64,000 nucleotides of DNA from Evansella sp. AB-P1 (GCF_029688925.1 NZ_JARUKY010000011.1:62001-126000); one strand, 5' to 3'. Positions 8,454 through 16,601 are shown, numbered from the stretch's first letter. Translations and numbers: made by a program. Notes: generated from the sequence alone by a model not told the origin.

Positions 8454-9141
8454 CATTCTGCAAGATTGGAAAAATATGAAAGGTGCCTGGTTGTCTGTAT
8501 TGGTTGTCTTTTATCTTCTTTTTCTCTTATCGTTTCTATTTTCGTCAGAACCGCGTGATTTGTTTTACTTAAATGAAATGTTTATGCTTCCTCTCGTAGT
8601 TATTTGTACGATTGTATTTTTTCAAAGAGAATTTGGTGGTTATTTCTCTGAGATTTATGGGACTTTTCCAGTATCGATACCACTCATGATGCTTAGAAAG
8701 ATAGTACAATTATTCGTATTGATCTTTATCCTTCATTTCTTTTGGACTGTTGTTTATAGTTGGAGATTTGGTGGAATGGAAACCGTTCTTTATTCCTATC
8801 AAGGGAAGGAAGCTGTTTATCAGGAAGTTACATCTATACAGCTTTTTCTCCAAGCTCTTCCGACGTATTTCGTCATGGCTGGGGCTACGATACTTGGCCT
8901 CGTGTTGACGAAAAAGGTGTACGGAGGATTAGGAGTAGGATTTGCCTTATGGATGTTTGAAGTCATTTCTGTAGGGAGCATTACTGGAAAGTGGGCGTTA
9001 TTCACGATATTTCTTTCGCAAAATGATTCTTTTGCAGTCAACCGTATTGCACATATAGTTGTATTTTTATTATTATTTACCATTAGTATATTTTGGGCTA
9101 ATCGAAGGTCCCTATGGGTTATTCATGATGAGTATCACTAA
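8446..9141 (+). CDS. ABC transporter permease-like membrane protein
   Basis: A 231-residue protein with about six membrane helices (residues 13-32, 42-60, 80-108, 140-163, 170-195 and 205-222) and almost no soluble part. Its ATG at 8446 overlaps the upstream stop by 8 bases, the same overlap as between the first two genes, which suggests translational coupling and a shared complex with the ATPase at 5297. It shows no recognisable family motif beyond ABC-2 style topology. The next gene, for the ECF sigma factor, begins 22 bases downstream. Confidence 0.8.
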   Translation: MSSILQDWKNMKGAWLSVLVVFYLLFLLSFLFSSEPRDLFYLNEMFMLPLVVICTIVFFQREFGGYFSEIYGTFPVSIPLMMLRKIVQLFVLIFILHFFWTVVYSWRFGGMETVLYSYQGKEAVYQEVTSIQLFLQALPTYFVMAGATILGLVLTKKVYGGLGVGFALWMFEVISVGSITGKWALFTIFLSQNDSFAVNRIAHIVVFLLLFTISIFWANRRSLWVIHDEYH

Positions 9142-9163
9142 GGGGAAGGAAGGGGGAACGCTT

Positions 9164-9733
9164 ATGGTAACGGATGAGGAATTAATTCAATCATATAAAC
9201 AAGGAAACATGGGAGCATTTGAAGCATTTGTACATCGTTATCATAGTTCTCTCCTTGGTTTTTTGTTAAGAACGGTAAAAGACCCAACGAAAGCGGAGGA
9301 TTTTACACAAGAAACGTTTATTCGATTAATGAAGCAAGTAAAAAGAGATGAAGTGCCAAAACAAATAAAGCCGTGGATGTACCGAGTTGCACTAAATCTA
9401 TGCCGTGATTATTGGCGAAGCAGTCGATATCGATCAGAACGATACGATTTAGAAAGTATTCCAGATCTTACGGATACAAATTCATCTGTTGTAGAAATTT
9501 ATGAAAAACTAGAAGATCGTAAACAGATTATTGCAGCGTTAGAACAACTATCTGAAGATCAACGGCACATTATTATCTTACGGTTTTATCAGGAGCTAAA
9601 ACTACAGGAGATTGCGGAAGCATTAGAAATGCCACTAAGTACAGTGAAAACGAATTTATATAAAGGGTTAAAAATGCTAAAGAGCTTATTAAGTAAAGGG
9701 AAGGAGGGGGCTATCTATGAAGGAAAATTCTGA
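9164..9733 (+). CDS. ECF-family RNA polymerase sigma factor
   Basis: A 189-residue sigma-70 family group 4 protein. Region 2 spans about residues 20-95 (DPTKAEDFTQETFIRLMKQV, then WMYRVALNLCRDYWR) and region 4 about 125-180 (LSEDQRHIIILRF, then EIAEALEMPLSTVKTNLYKG, the helix-turn-helix). Regions 1.1 and 3 are absent, as is normal for ECF factors. I choose ATG 9164, behind AAGGAAGGGGG, over longer in-frame starts that run into the upstream gene. It overlaps the next gene by 17 bases. Position inside an ABC-transporter operon suggests it controls its own operon in response to an envelope stress, as sigY does in B. subtilis. Confidence 0.92.
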   Translation: MVTDEELIQSYKQGNMGAFEAFVHRYHSSLLGFLLRTVKDPTKAEDFTQETFIRLMKQVKRDEVPKQIKPWMYRVALNLCRDYWRSSRYRSERYDLESIPDLTDTNSSVVEIYEKLEDRKQIIAALEQLSEDQRHIIILRFYQELKLQEIAEALEMPLSTVKTNLYKGLKMLKSLLSKGKEGAIYEGKF

Positions 9734-10535
9734 TTGGAGTGAAGAAGAGCTTGATCTACTTGAAGAGGAGATGAGGGATGCTCTATCTTTATATCAAGTG
9801 AAGGAAGCTACCTCTAAGGAAACAAAGGATTTAATTTCTTTCTTACAACTTGAGGAAAGTGAATTGGAAAATGAATCAGTTGTCCCAATTGAACCTTTTA
9901 CTAATCCTATGTCTAGCATTTCATTATGGAAGCAATTTGTTATTCAGTTCACATCCACAAAATGGCCAATTTGGTTAAGTAGCTTTGTTTTTATCGGCAT
10001 GCTGACATTATTAGTAAGGCCAGTTAGTCGAATAACGTATCATTACGATCAACCATTTATTGTTTTGTTTCCGCTACTCATCTTTGTTGGGATTTTATAT
10101 ACGTATAAAACGTGGAATAGAGAAATGCGACTTGTAGAAATGGTAACTCCATTTCCACCTGTTTTGCTTTTATTTTGCCGTATGTTTTCAATATTAATGA
10201 TTAATATTGTTTTAGCGTTAGGTGCTTCCTTGTATCTATTTTTTACCATACAAGAGTTTATGTTGTTTTCTTTTATATTGAGTTGGCTTGCTCCTACTAT
10301 TTTCCTTATTGGGCTACTAGCCTATCTCGTCTTTTGGAAGGGGTTCTTGTTCGGATTAATTATTTCTTCTGGAATCTGGTTTGCCATGATCGTCCAAACG
10401 CAGATGTTCATAAGAAGCGTGCTTTTTATTGACTTGTATTATATTATTCACTTTTCATTTTTACTAATAGGGATATTATTCCTATTCATTAGTTACAAGA
10501 AGGGGTACTCAGATAAAAAAATTTTAACGTATTAA
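9717..10535 (+). CDS. Six-helix membrane protein, candidate anti-sigma factor
   Basis: A 272-residue protein whose N-terminal 80 residues are cytoplasmic-looking and strongly acidic (WSEEELDLLEEEMRDAL), followed by six membrane helices from about residue 85 to 265. GGAAGGAGGGGG precedes ATG 9717, inside the sigma gene. Start/stop overlap with the ECF sigma gene and the layout of a short soluble domain plus membrane anchor are what is expected for a membrane-bound anti-sigma factor. No zinc-binding HxxxCxxC (ZAS) motif is present. It could instead be a further permease subunit for the ATPase that follows 18 bases later. Confidence 0.7.
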   Translation: MKENSDWSEEELDLLEEEMRDALSLYQVKEATSKETKDLISFLQLEESELENESVVPIEPFTNPMSSISLWKQFVIQFTSTKWPIWLSSFVFIGMLTLLVRPVSRITYHYDQPFIVLFPLLIFVGILYTYKTWNREMRLVEMVTPFPPVLLLFCRMFSILMINIVLALGASLYLFFTIQEFMLFSFILSWLAPTIFLIGLLAYLVFWKGFLFGLIISSGIWFAMIVQTQMFIRSVLFIDLYYIIHFSFLLIGILFLFISYKKGYSDKKILTY

Positions 10536-10553
10536 GGTAGAGGAGACGGCTAT

Positions 10554-11426
10554 ATGATTCATATGCAGCGTGTTACGAAATTGAAGCAAGGGTTTTCTTT
10601 AAATATTCAGGACCTTCAAATTCAACGTGGAATTACTCTCCTTGTAGGGAAGAATGGAGCTGGGAAATCCACCTTGCTCCATCTCCTTGCTACTGCTTCT
10701 CAACCTAGTTCAGGTAAAATTACATATGGTGGAAAAACAACAGCTGATATAGCACAAATACGTCGGGAAATCGGTTTTCTTCCAAGTGCAATAGAGCTTT
10801 ATGAAGTTATGACAATGGAGAAATTTCTTTATTATATGGGTGAATTAAAAGGGATTAATAAGAATGATTGTAAAAGGGAAGTAGAGGAACTATTATATTG
10901 CCTTCATCTTCAAGGTATGCACAAAATAAAATTGAAGAATCTTTCCGAAGGTGTTAAACAACGAACGGCTATTGCACAAGCGTTACTAGGTTCGCCTTTT
11001 TTCCTTTTCTTAGATGAACCTTTAACAGCTCTTGATATTCAAGAGAAAAAATCTGTAATTAAATATATTGGTCAACATTATGCTCAAAAACGATTAGCAG
11101 TCATTGTTACCCATGAATTAAACGAATGGGAAGTCATCTGTGACAACTTAATTCTATTACATGATGGAGAAATTGTTTACAGTGGAAATCCGACACAATG
11201 GAAGTATGACACAAACTACTATGTGTGGGAAGGTATCTTAACTCATGAAGAAGGGGAGCATCTTGAACGACAGGTGAATGTTATTAACAGAAAGAAGGAA
11301 AAGGATCATGTTAAGTACCGAATCATCTCCAAAACTCCTCCAAACCCTTCCTTTCAACAACAGCAACCAACTCTTGAAGACGCTTATTTTATTAAAAAAA
11401 TGTCTTTAGGTTTGAGTAATGATTAG
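10554..11426 (+). CDS. ABC transporter ATP-binding protein (second of two in operon)
   Basis: A 290-residue ATPase. Walker A is GKNGAGKS (about residues 32-39), the signature is degenerate (LSEGVKQR instead of LSGGQ-type), Walker B is FLFLDEP near 156-162 and the H-loop is VTHE. About 90 residues of C-terminal extension end in a run QQQQPTLEDAYF, the LEDAYF-type tail also seen (SLEDGYIALI) at the end of the first ATPase, so the two are paralogues. It ends the operon that starts at 5297. Likely partner is the six-helix protein at 9717 or the upstream permeases. Confidence 0.88.
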   Translation: MIHMQRVTKLKQGFSLNIQDLQIQRGITLLVGKNGAGKSTLLHLLATASQPSSGKITYGGKTTADIAQIRREIGFLPSAIELYEVMTMEKFLYYMGELKGINKNDCKREVEELLYCLHLQGMHKIKLKNLSEGVKQRTAIAQALLGSPFFLFLDEPLTALDIQEKKSVIKYIGQHYAQKRLAVIVTHELNEWEVICDNLILLHDGEIVYSGNPTQWKYDTNYYVWEGILTHEEGEHLERQVNVINRKKEKDHVKYRIISKTPPNPSFQQQQPTLEDAYFIKKMSLGLSND

Positions 11427-11727
11427 TGGTAAAAATTACCTATTGGAATAGTTTAATATGGAAACCATAAGTGAGTTATTGGAAAACTATCAGATGATAT
11501 GAAGAGAGTAATAGAAGATAGAAACTCATTATAAGGGAGTAATATATTATAATTATGCTATAACATAAATTTAAAATGTACGATCAAGGAGAAACTGTTG
11601 ACAATTGTTTTTTTCTAACAACATAATTTTAGAAAACCTATGGTTAAATTAACGTTTGAAGAAAATTAAAAAGAGCAGCTAAAGCATAGTTCTACCCTGA
11701 AAATAAGTGTTAGTTCAGGTGTGAATG

Positions 11728-11830
11728 CGGTGACTCCAGCAGGAAAAGCAACTGGTGAAGACCCGACAATTCGGCACTTTAGTGCGAAGTTTGGAGGCTG
11801 AGGCGTTGCCCGCAGAAAGCGTCCGCAAGT
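11728..11830 (+). repeat. Bacillaceae-type structured intergenic repeat
   Basis: The stretch GCGGTGACTCCAGCAGGAAA ... GAAGACCC ... GGAGGCTGAGGCGTTGCCCGC ... GAAAGCGTCCGC has the order and wording of a structured intergenic repeat that I recall from many Bacillus and Oceanobacillus genomes (GACTCC-GCGGGA / GAAGACCCC / GGAGGCT / GCCCGCGGAAAGC). The central CGGCACTTTAGTGCG can pair. The copy is intergenic, between the ABC operon and a small membrane gene. The rest of 11427-11941 shows no gene. Confidence 0.6.
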
Positions 11831-11941
11831 AACGGATGAACCAACATGATGAGTATTTTCATCCTCCATGGTCAAAGTGCTTACTTGAATGGGAGGTCTA
11901 CCTTATTAATTGAATACACGAAAAGAAAGGAGAGGAAATCT

Positions 11942-12235
11942 ATGTTTTTAATTGAAATAGCGATTAGGTTGTTTATTTTGTTTAGTTTATTATTTATATC
12001 ACACTTCGTTTTATTACTAATTTCACAGTTCTTAAAAGTAAAGGCAAACAACGGTTCTGAATCATCCCCTTATTTTTACCTTACTGCCAGTATTTGTTCT
12101 ATGATTGTCTATATTGCTATTCCTGATTTTTATCCAACCTTCATATCAATGATTGGTATATCTTGTTTTCTTGTTTTTATTATCTTATTAATAAAAAATA
12201 TATTAAAAAGAAATTCAAATAGAATTCGTAAATAG
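11942..12235 (+). CDS. Small three-helix membrane protein
   Basis: A 97-residue hydrophobic protein. The frame is open further upstream, but I place the start at ATG 11942, preceded by AAAGGAGAGG, and not inside the structured repeat. Membrane segments lie at about residues 2-26, 42-60 and 63-85, with a basic tail KNILKRNSNRIRK that should be cytoplasmic. No family is recognised and no partner gene adjoins it; the convergent DUF1761 gene ends 16 bases away. Confidence 0.65.
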   Translation: MFLIEIAIRLFILFSLLFISHFVLLLISQFLKVKANNGSESSPYFYLTASICSMIVYIAIPDFYPTFISMIGISCFLVFIILLIKNILKRNSNRIRK

Positions 12236-12251
12236 GTTAGCAACCTCTTAG

Positions 12252-12635
12252 TTAAATGATAAACATCATGACAGAACCAATGATAGTAAGTGCTATAAAA
12301 TGATAGCCTACACTAATGAAATACAAAGATAAAGGCTTTTTACTATTTGTTCCAAGACCAAAAATAAAGTCTTTCGCATAGGCGAGAGCAATGATAACCC
12401 CGATTACTGCTCCTACTATCATACCATCTAATACTGATTCAGCTTGAGAAAATTGAATTGCACCGTACAATAAAATGGTTGTTAATACAGTCACTAATGA
12501 TAAGAGACCATAATTAGGATGCTCAGGTTTTATATTTAAAATTTGTACCCATTTATTCCCGAAGAGTAAAGGGGAATAGTATAACATACCAAGTGCCATA
12601 TATAATAGAACTCCTACTACGATTGCTAAAATCAT
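12252..12635 (-). CDS. DUF1761 family membrane protein
   Basis: A 127-residue protein with four membrane helices. The N-terminal segment with GMLYYSPLLFGNKWVQI matches the DUF1761 signature (YSPLLFG followed by W), and the remaining helices are spaced as in that family. Function is unknown; it acts in the cytoplasmic membrane. ATG 12635 is preceded by GTAGGTAGGA on the minus strand. It is monocistronic and converges with the small membrane gene at 11942. The 300 bases before the next gene hold only a weak hairpin (12764-12801). Confidence 0.8.
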   Translation of the reverse strand: MILAIVVGVLLYMALGMLYYSPLLFGNKWVQILNIKPEHPNYGLLSLVTVLTTILLYGAIQFSQAESVLDGMIVGAVIGVIIALAYAKDFIFGLGTNSKKPLSLYFISVGYHFIALTIIGSVMMFII

Positions 12636-12935
12636 GATATTCCTACCTACTTTCTTTTCAGATTAGATTTTTTCTATTTAACATTCGTCATTATAACACC
12701 ATTTTTCATTGTTGTAATCACCCAATAATAAACGATAGCCTTAAAATCATTAACCTTCTTACTCTATTTAACCAAGCTCTTCGATTGACTAGGTTAAATA
12801 GATTTATTACAAAAGTTAATGCACTTCCAAATTTGTAATAAAAGAATATGTTAAACATTCTTATATATTGAATTTATGTAGACGAAATGATAAATTGTTT
12901 ATATAATTACAAACGTAAATAGGGGGTTGTTTATA

Positions 12936-13700
12936 ATGAGTGATGATGAACTGTTTTGGAATGCATCTATTGAAGAACTTACGAATGGCTATATTTATTT
13001 AGAGGAGAAAGAAGAATATATTTGTCTCATATGCAACGAAAGGTTCGAAAGTGGCGTTATATATGAAATAGAAAGTAGGTTATTAGAAGCAAAGAAAGCG
13101 ATTCAATTACATATAACTGATTCTCATGATTCTATGTTCCACAATTTAATTAGTATGGATAAAAAATATACTGGTCTATCAGAAAACCAAAAAGAGCTCC
13201 TCCAATATTTTTATAAAGGCTTATCTGATAAAGAAATAGTAAAAGAACAAATGGGTGGAAGTACATCAACAATTCGAAATCACAGATTTAAGTTTAAAGA
13301 AAAGGAGAAGCAAGCAAAAATATTTTTATCGTTAATGAATATAGTTAAAAATTCGAAAGAAAAAAGTCTGGATGAACTTGTACCATTTCATAAGGGGGCT
13401 ACGATGGTGGACGAACGTTATGCGACAACAATAGAAGAAAAAGAAAAAGTTTTGGCTACGTACTTTGAGGAAGGATTAAATGGACCTCTTCATATTTTTC
13501 CTAGTAAAGAGAAGCGAAAAATTATTGTGTTACAGCATATTTTAACAAGATTCGAAAGTAATAAAATGTATTCAGAAAAAGAAGTAAATACGATTTTAAA
13601 ATCTATTTACAGTGACTACGCAACAATTAGAAGATATTTTATTGAGTACGGTTTTATGGACAGAAGTAAGGATTGCTCGACATATTGGATAAAAAACTAA
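12936..13700 (+). CDS. DUF2087 domain transcriptional regulator
   Basis: A 254-residue putative DNA-binding protein. The C-terminal 80 residues (FEEGLNGPLHIFPSKEKRKIIVLQHIL ... DYATIRRYFIEYGFMDRSKD) match DUF2087. The middle (YFYKGLSDKEIVKEQMGGSTSTIRNHRFKFKEK, split by the limits of a helix-turn-helix) looks like a LuxR/sigma-4-type helix-turn-helix. The N-terminus has CLICNERF and a later His pair (HITDSH), a plausible zinc site. I use ATG 12936 behind AGGGGGT and not the TTG at 12927. The small membrane gene at 13721 follows after 20 bases and may be co-transcribed. Confidence 0.85.
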   Translation: MSDDELFWNASIEELTNGYIYLEEKEEYICLICNERFESGVIYEIESRLLEAKKAIQLHITDSHDSMFHNLISMDKKYTGLSENQKELLQYFYKGLSDKEIVKEQMGGSTSTIRNHRFKFKEKEKQAKIFLSLMNIVKNSKEKSLDELVPFHKGATMVDERYATTIEEKEKVLATYFEEGLNGPLHIFPSKEKRKIIVLQHILTRFESNKMYSEKEVNTILKSIYSDYATIRRYFIEYGFMDRSKDCSTYWIKN

Positions 13701-13720
13701 AGCAGAGGAGGTTTTAGCAC

Positions 13721-13888
13721 ATGAATGAGGCATATGGAGTTGGTTGGTTCACCCTATCTCTTATAAATGCTGGGATTGCTCAAGGGAAAAACAGAAGCGG
13801 ATTAAATTGGTTTTTACTATCATTATTCCTTGGTCCGTTTGCTACCTTTTGTCTCGTTATTTGTGATAAGCTCCCGTCTTCTAATTAA
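13721..13888 (+). CDS. Small membrane protein, 55 aa
   Basis: A short ORF (MNEAYGVGWFTLSLINAG...) with an excellent ribosome binding site, GCAGAGGAGG, 10 bases before ATG 13721, starting 20 bases after the DUF2087 regulator. It has a first amphipathic/hydrophobic segment, the loop QGKNRSGLNWF and then one clear membrane helix (LLSLFLGPFATFCLVI). The K-N-R-S-G-L-x-W-F loop followed by LGP resembles many small membrane proteins of unknown function. Probably co-transcribed with the regulator. Confidence 0.65.
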   Translation: MNEAYGVGWFTLSLINAGIAQGKNRSGLNWFLLSLFLGPFATFCLVICDKLPSSN

Positions 13889-14028
13889 TACCATTAATAA
13901 TTTCCTAATACTGATCATTTCCCTGGCAAGCGCATAAACTTACATAATAGTATAAAATTAGCATAACTTTGTCTAAAAAAACTGATTATGTTCTTATGTT
14001 AAATTGTTTATAAGGGGGGGGGATTACC

Positions 14029-14406
14029 TTGATTATTTTACGAGGAAAGGTTGTTAGCGGGTTCGGGAATTTCTCTTATTGGATAGAAAAACTTCAAAAA
14101 TATTATAGAAAAAAGACTGAAATGTCGTTGTATCCAGGTACTTTAAACATAGAGTTGGATAAACCATATGATTTACCTACAAATTGTATTCGTCTAGAAA
14201 AAGTGGAATATGGTGGTACAGTTTCTGTAAGTATTCAGCCATGTACCATATTAAATCGTCCTGCATTTATTCTTCGTACGGATAAGAACGCTTCAGGAAA
14301 AGGGGATCATCCACGGACAATTATTGAAGTTGCGACGGATGTGCGATTAAGAGATGTATATAACTTGATGGACGGAGATATAGTTGAAGTAACAATTAAC
14401 AATTAA
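14029..14406 (+). CDS. DUF120 / CTP-dependent riboflavin kinase-like protein
   Basis: A 125-residue protein of the archaeal RibK (DUF120) type. It begins ILRGKVVSGFGNFSYWI, matching the GxVxSGxGxGxYxx start of RibK, then YPGTLNIEL (the PGTLNV motif), RTIIEVATDVRLRDVYNLMDGD, matching the H-x(n)-EIIAP-LR-x-L-xL-xDGD segment of the family. In archaea the enzyme makes FMN from riboflavin using CTP. Bacteria normally use RibF, so here the activity is inferred only. Start is TTG 14029 after a run of eight G. It precedes an SDR-like gene by 28 bases, probably as an operon. Confidence 0.75.
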   Translation: MIILRGKVVSGFGNFSYWIEKLQKYYRKKTEMSLYPGTLNIELDKPYDLPTNCIRLEKVEYGGTVSVSIQPCTILNRPAFILRTDKNASGKGDHPRTIIEVATDVRLRDVYNLMDGDIVEVTINN

Positions 14407-14434
14407 TATTCTTGCTATAAGGATGTGTTAAAAG

Positions 14435-14983
14435 GTGAAACATGCCTTAATTGTTGGAGGTACGGGTATGTTATCAGATGTTTCACTGTCGTTAGTGGAA
14501 GAGGGCTATCACGTATCGATAGTTGCACGAAATTCATCTCGTATGAATCAATTAATAAAAGCTTCGAATAACGGATCGCGTATCACACCTGTATTTGTAG
14601 ATTATAGGAATAGTGATGAGCTTAGAAAAAATGTGAAAGATGTTCTTCAAAAAAATGGTCCAGTTGAAATTATAATCACTTGGATTCATTCAGTAGCAAA
14701 AAATGCCCTAGATATTATCATGAAAGAGGCTAGTAATCAAAACAAGAAGTGTTATTTGTATCATATTGTAGGTAGTAGTACAGATTTAAAAGCATTGAAT
14801 AATAAAGTAGCAGTCCCAAACAATTGTTCTTACCATCATATAAAGTTGGGGTTTAGTATTGAAAACAAACGTTCCCGATGGCTAACCCAAGAGGAAATAT
14901 CCAATGGCGTAATAGAAGCTATTCATTCAAACAAATGTTCTCATATTGTTGGTGTAATTGAACCTTGGGACAAACGGCCATAA
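14435..14983 (+). CDS. SDR-like short protein, NAD(P)-binding
   Basis: A 182-residue Rossmann-fold protein. The N-terminal HALIVGGTGMLSDVSLSLV holds the glycine-rich GGTGMLS cofactor motif, followed by a basic patch after strand 2 (VARNSSRMNQL), which favours NADP. The usual SDR YxxxK is reduced: a Tyr-His-His-Ile-Lys stretch (YHHIKLGF) takes its place, so classical dehydrogenase activity is doubtful. The protein is about 60 residues shorter than typical SDRs. Start is GTG 14435. The gene follows the DUF120 gene by 28 bases and may act with it. Confidence 0.75.
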   Translation: MKHALIVGGTGMLSDVSLSLVEEGYHVSIVARNSSRMNQLIKASNNGSRITPVFVDYRNSDELRKNVKDVLQKNGPVEIIITWIHSVAKNALDIIMKEASNQNKKCYLYHIVGSSTDLKALNNKVAVPNNCSYHHIKLGFSIENKRSRWLTQEEISNGVIEAIHSNKCSHIVGVIEPWDKRP

Positions 14984-15173
14984 TGACCTTTTGTCCGTCG
15001 AGAAAATATCCATATTCTTCTATAGTTTATTTGTATAGTCCCTTTGCGGGAGAGGAGATCTTTTTATGTTTGCGATTGTTCTAAACTAATCCGAACTGGA
15101 TATGATCTGAAAGGAGTGGTCATGGGATTATAGAGGAAATCATTTTTAGAAAGTAATTTACTTAATGACAAAT

Positions 15174-15267
15174 AAATACTTACCAAGTATTTACCTTTCT
15201 TTCGTTTCGACTTTATCTAGATATCGATGTAGTTTAAAACTGTTGTATAATTAAGGGTAAGTACTTT
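15174..15267 (+). promoter_or_regulatory. Palindromic sites before the toxin-antitoxin genes
   Basis: AAATACTT-ACC-AAGTATTT (15174-15192) is a perfect 8-bp inverted repeat. A related site GGTAAGTACTTT lies at 15256-15267, close to the antitoxin ribosome binding site. Between them is TATAAT (about 15246-15251). This layout fits autoregulation by the antitoxin or the complex. No good -35 box is seen. Confidence 0.4.
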
Positions 15268-15289
15268 GAAATGGAGGTTAAATAAGAAT

Positions 15290-15541
15290 ATGAGGAAACT
15301 TGATAGATACGAAGCAGAGTTAATTAAAAGTATTATTCTTGATGGAGAATCAGTTATAGAGCTAGACGGCAAAAAATATCATTTAAGTTTAATCGAAAAA
15401 CCAGAAACTACAGTAAAAGAAGATGTTTATGCTGATCCAGTGTTAAAACAAAAATTACTCCAAGCAAAGAAAGATATAGTAGATGGTAAAGTTTATTCAA
15501 CCGAAGATGTATTAGAGATGATTGAACAAGGTGAAATATAG
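15290..15541 (+). CDS. Antitoxin of a type II toxin-antitoxin pair
   Basis: An 83-residue acidic protein directly upstream of a RelE/ParE-like toxin gene; its stop (15539-15541) abuts the toxin ATG. I start at ATG 15290, 11 bases after ATGGAGGT; the TTG at 15266 precedes that site. The sequence has a short beta-like stretch (VIELDGKKYHLSL) and an acidic C-terminal helix with STEDVLEMIEQGEI, typical of the toxin-wrapping tail of Phd/RelB-class antitoxins. No obvious helix-turn-helix; DNA binding would be by the N-terminal part. Family assignment rests mainly on the pairing. Confidence 0.7.
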   Translation: MRKLDRYEAELIKSIILDGESVIELDGKKYHLSLIEKPETTVKEDVYADPVLKQKLLQAKKDIVDGKVYSTEDVLEMIEQGEI

Positions 15542-15817
15542 ATGAATATTGTATGGACTAATCAAGCATTAAAAGGATTTCGCAACATTCAAAGTCAGCA
15601 TTTCACACTACAGGAGACTAAAGAATATAAGAAAAATTTAGTGAAAAATATCGTAGAAAAGGTTTCTCTTTTAGGTACAAGTATCCCAGTAAATAAACTA
15701 GAATGGGAAGGAAGTTATAAAATAATTAGTGATAAATACATTATTTACTATTCGTTGTCAGATGATCGAACAACATGTTATATAGAATATTTTAAGCACT
15801 CTAGACAAAAGCGTTAG
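15542..15817 (+). CDS. RelE/ParE-type toxin
   Basis: A 91-residue basic protein. The C-terminal half KIISDKYIIYYSLSDDRTTCYIEYFKHSRQKR-type sequence (a YRI/YxI strand, a turn, a hydrophobic strand ending in the basic K-H-S-R) is the signature of the RelE/ParE fold, where the final His/Arg region is near the active surface. The N-terminal WTNQALKGFRNI is the usual first helix after a beta strand. Such toxins cleave ribosome-bound mRNA or poison gyrase; which applies here is not clear. It shares a transcript with the antitoxin and ends in a strong terminator. Confidence 0.75.
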   Translation: MNIVWTNQALKGFRNIQSQHFTLQETKEYKKNLVKNIVEKVSLLGTSIPVNKLEWEGSYKIISDKYIIYYSLSDDRTTCYIEYFKHSRQKR

Positions 15818-15866
15818 CTAGGAATGATATTAATGTAATTGTAAATATCATTCCTAGCTTATTTTT
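15817..15866 (+). terminator. Terminator after the toxin gene
   Basis: GCTAGGAATGATATT pairs with AATATCATTCCTAGC around an 11-base loop and is followed by TTATTTTT. The stem begins at the last base of the toxin stop codon. Confidence 0.85.
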
Positions 15867-16106
15867 GTATTGCTTATTGTGCCAACGGGTGGAGTTAGTG
15901 GAAAAGGCTGCTGCCGTTGTATCGCTATGGAGGGATTCCTGCAATACGAACTTCAAATACTTGTAATTTCTCATCGATTTTCTATAAATAACGAAATTGT
16001 TTTATTTGTATTTTTCTCCTCACGAACTGAGTTACTTAACACTTAACACGGTAGTAGATACCTTTTAGTTCACATAAAAAATATTATGTAAACAAAAATA
16101 TATCGT

Positions 16107-16601
16107 TTACGTTCTAATGTAGACAGGGGTTCCTATTGGTATTATTCTTGAAAGTTCTTCCACATCATGATTATACATTCGAATACATCCTTTAGAAACA
16201 TTCTTACCAATAGAAGAAGGATCATTTGTACCATGTATACCGTAATGCTTTTTTGACAAACTCATCCACATCGTACCATATGGTCCACCAGGATTAGGAG
16301 CTTTGTTAATAATAATATAATCGCCAATTGGCGTTTCGTGTAGCATTCTTCCTACTGCGACAGGATATATTTTTTGTACAACGTCAACGTGCTTTAAGGT
16401 TAAATTTTTCTCTGTAATATTTACATCTATTGAATAGGCTTGTGATTCAACAAGTGGAAATCCTGGGATTTTTATCTTCTGGCCAACAATGATCATATTT
16501 GGATCAATACTAGGATTGGCACCAATAATTGAGGGAAGGGGAGTACGATAATCTTCAGAAATGGAGTACAATGTTTCTCCTGGTTTTACAGTGTGTAGCA
16601 T
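16107..16601 (-). CDS. ykuD: L,D-transpeptidase YkuD with LysM domain
   Basis: A 164-residue spore/cell-wall enzyme, the same length as B. subtilis YkuD. Residues 2-47 are a LysM peptidoglycan-binding domain ([16 protein letters not shown]). Residues 55-164 are the L,D-transpeptidase fold with [10 protein letters not shown], the His in HGTND (His123) and SKGCIRM carrying the catalytic Cys139 and Arg141. It forms 3-3 cross-links in peptidoglycan. There is no signal peptide, as in YkuD. ATG 16601 follows a GGAGGT on the minus strand. It is divergent from the SASP gene at 16786, which also fits a sporulation context. Confidence 0.93.
   Translation of the reverse strand: MLHTVKPGETLYSISEDYRTPLPSIIGANPSIDPNMIIVGQKIKIPGFPLVESQAYSIDVNITEKNLTLKHVDVVQKIYPVAVGRMLHETPIGDYIIINKAPNPGGPYGTMWMSLSKKHYGIHGTNDPSSIGKNVSKGCIRMYNHDVEELSRIIPIGTPVYIRT

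Noticed and set aside
11666-11875. 69-codon minus-strand frame
   Set aside because: It lies in the structured intergenic repeat and flanking DNA, with no ribosome binding site or protein-like composition.
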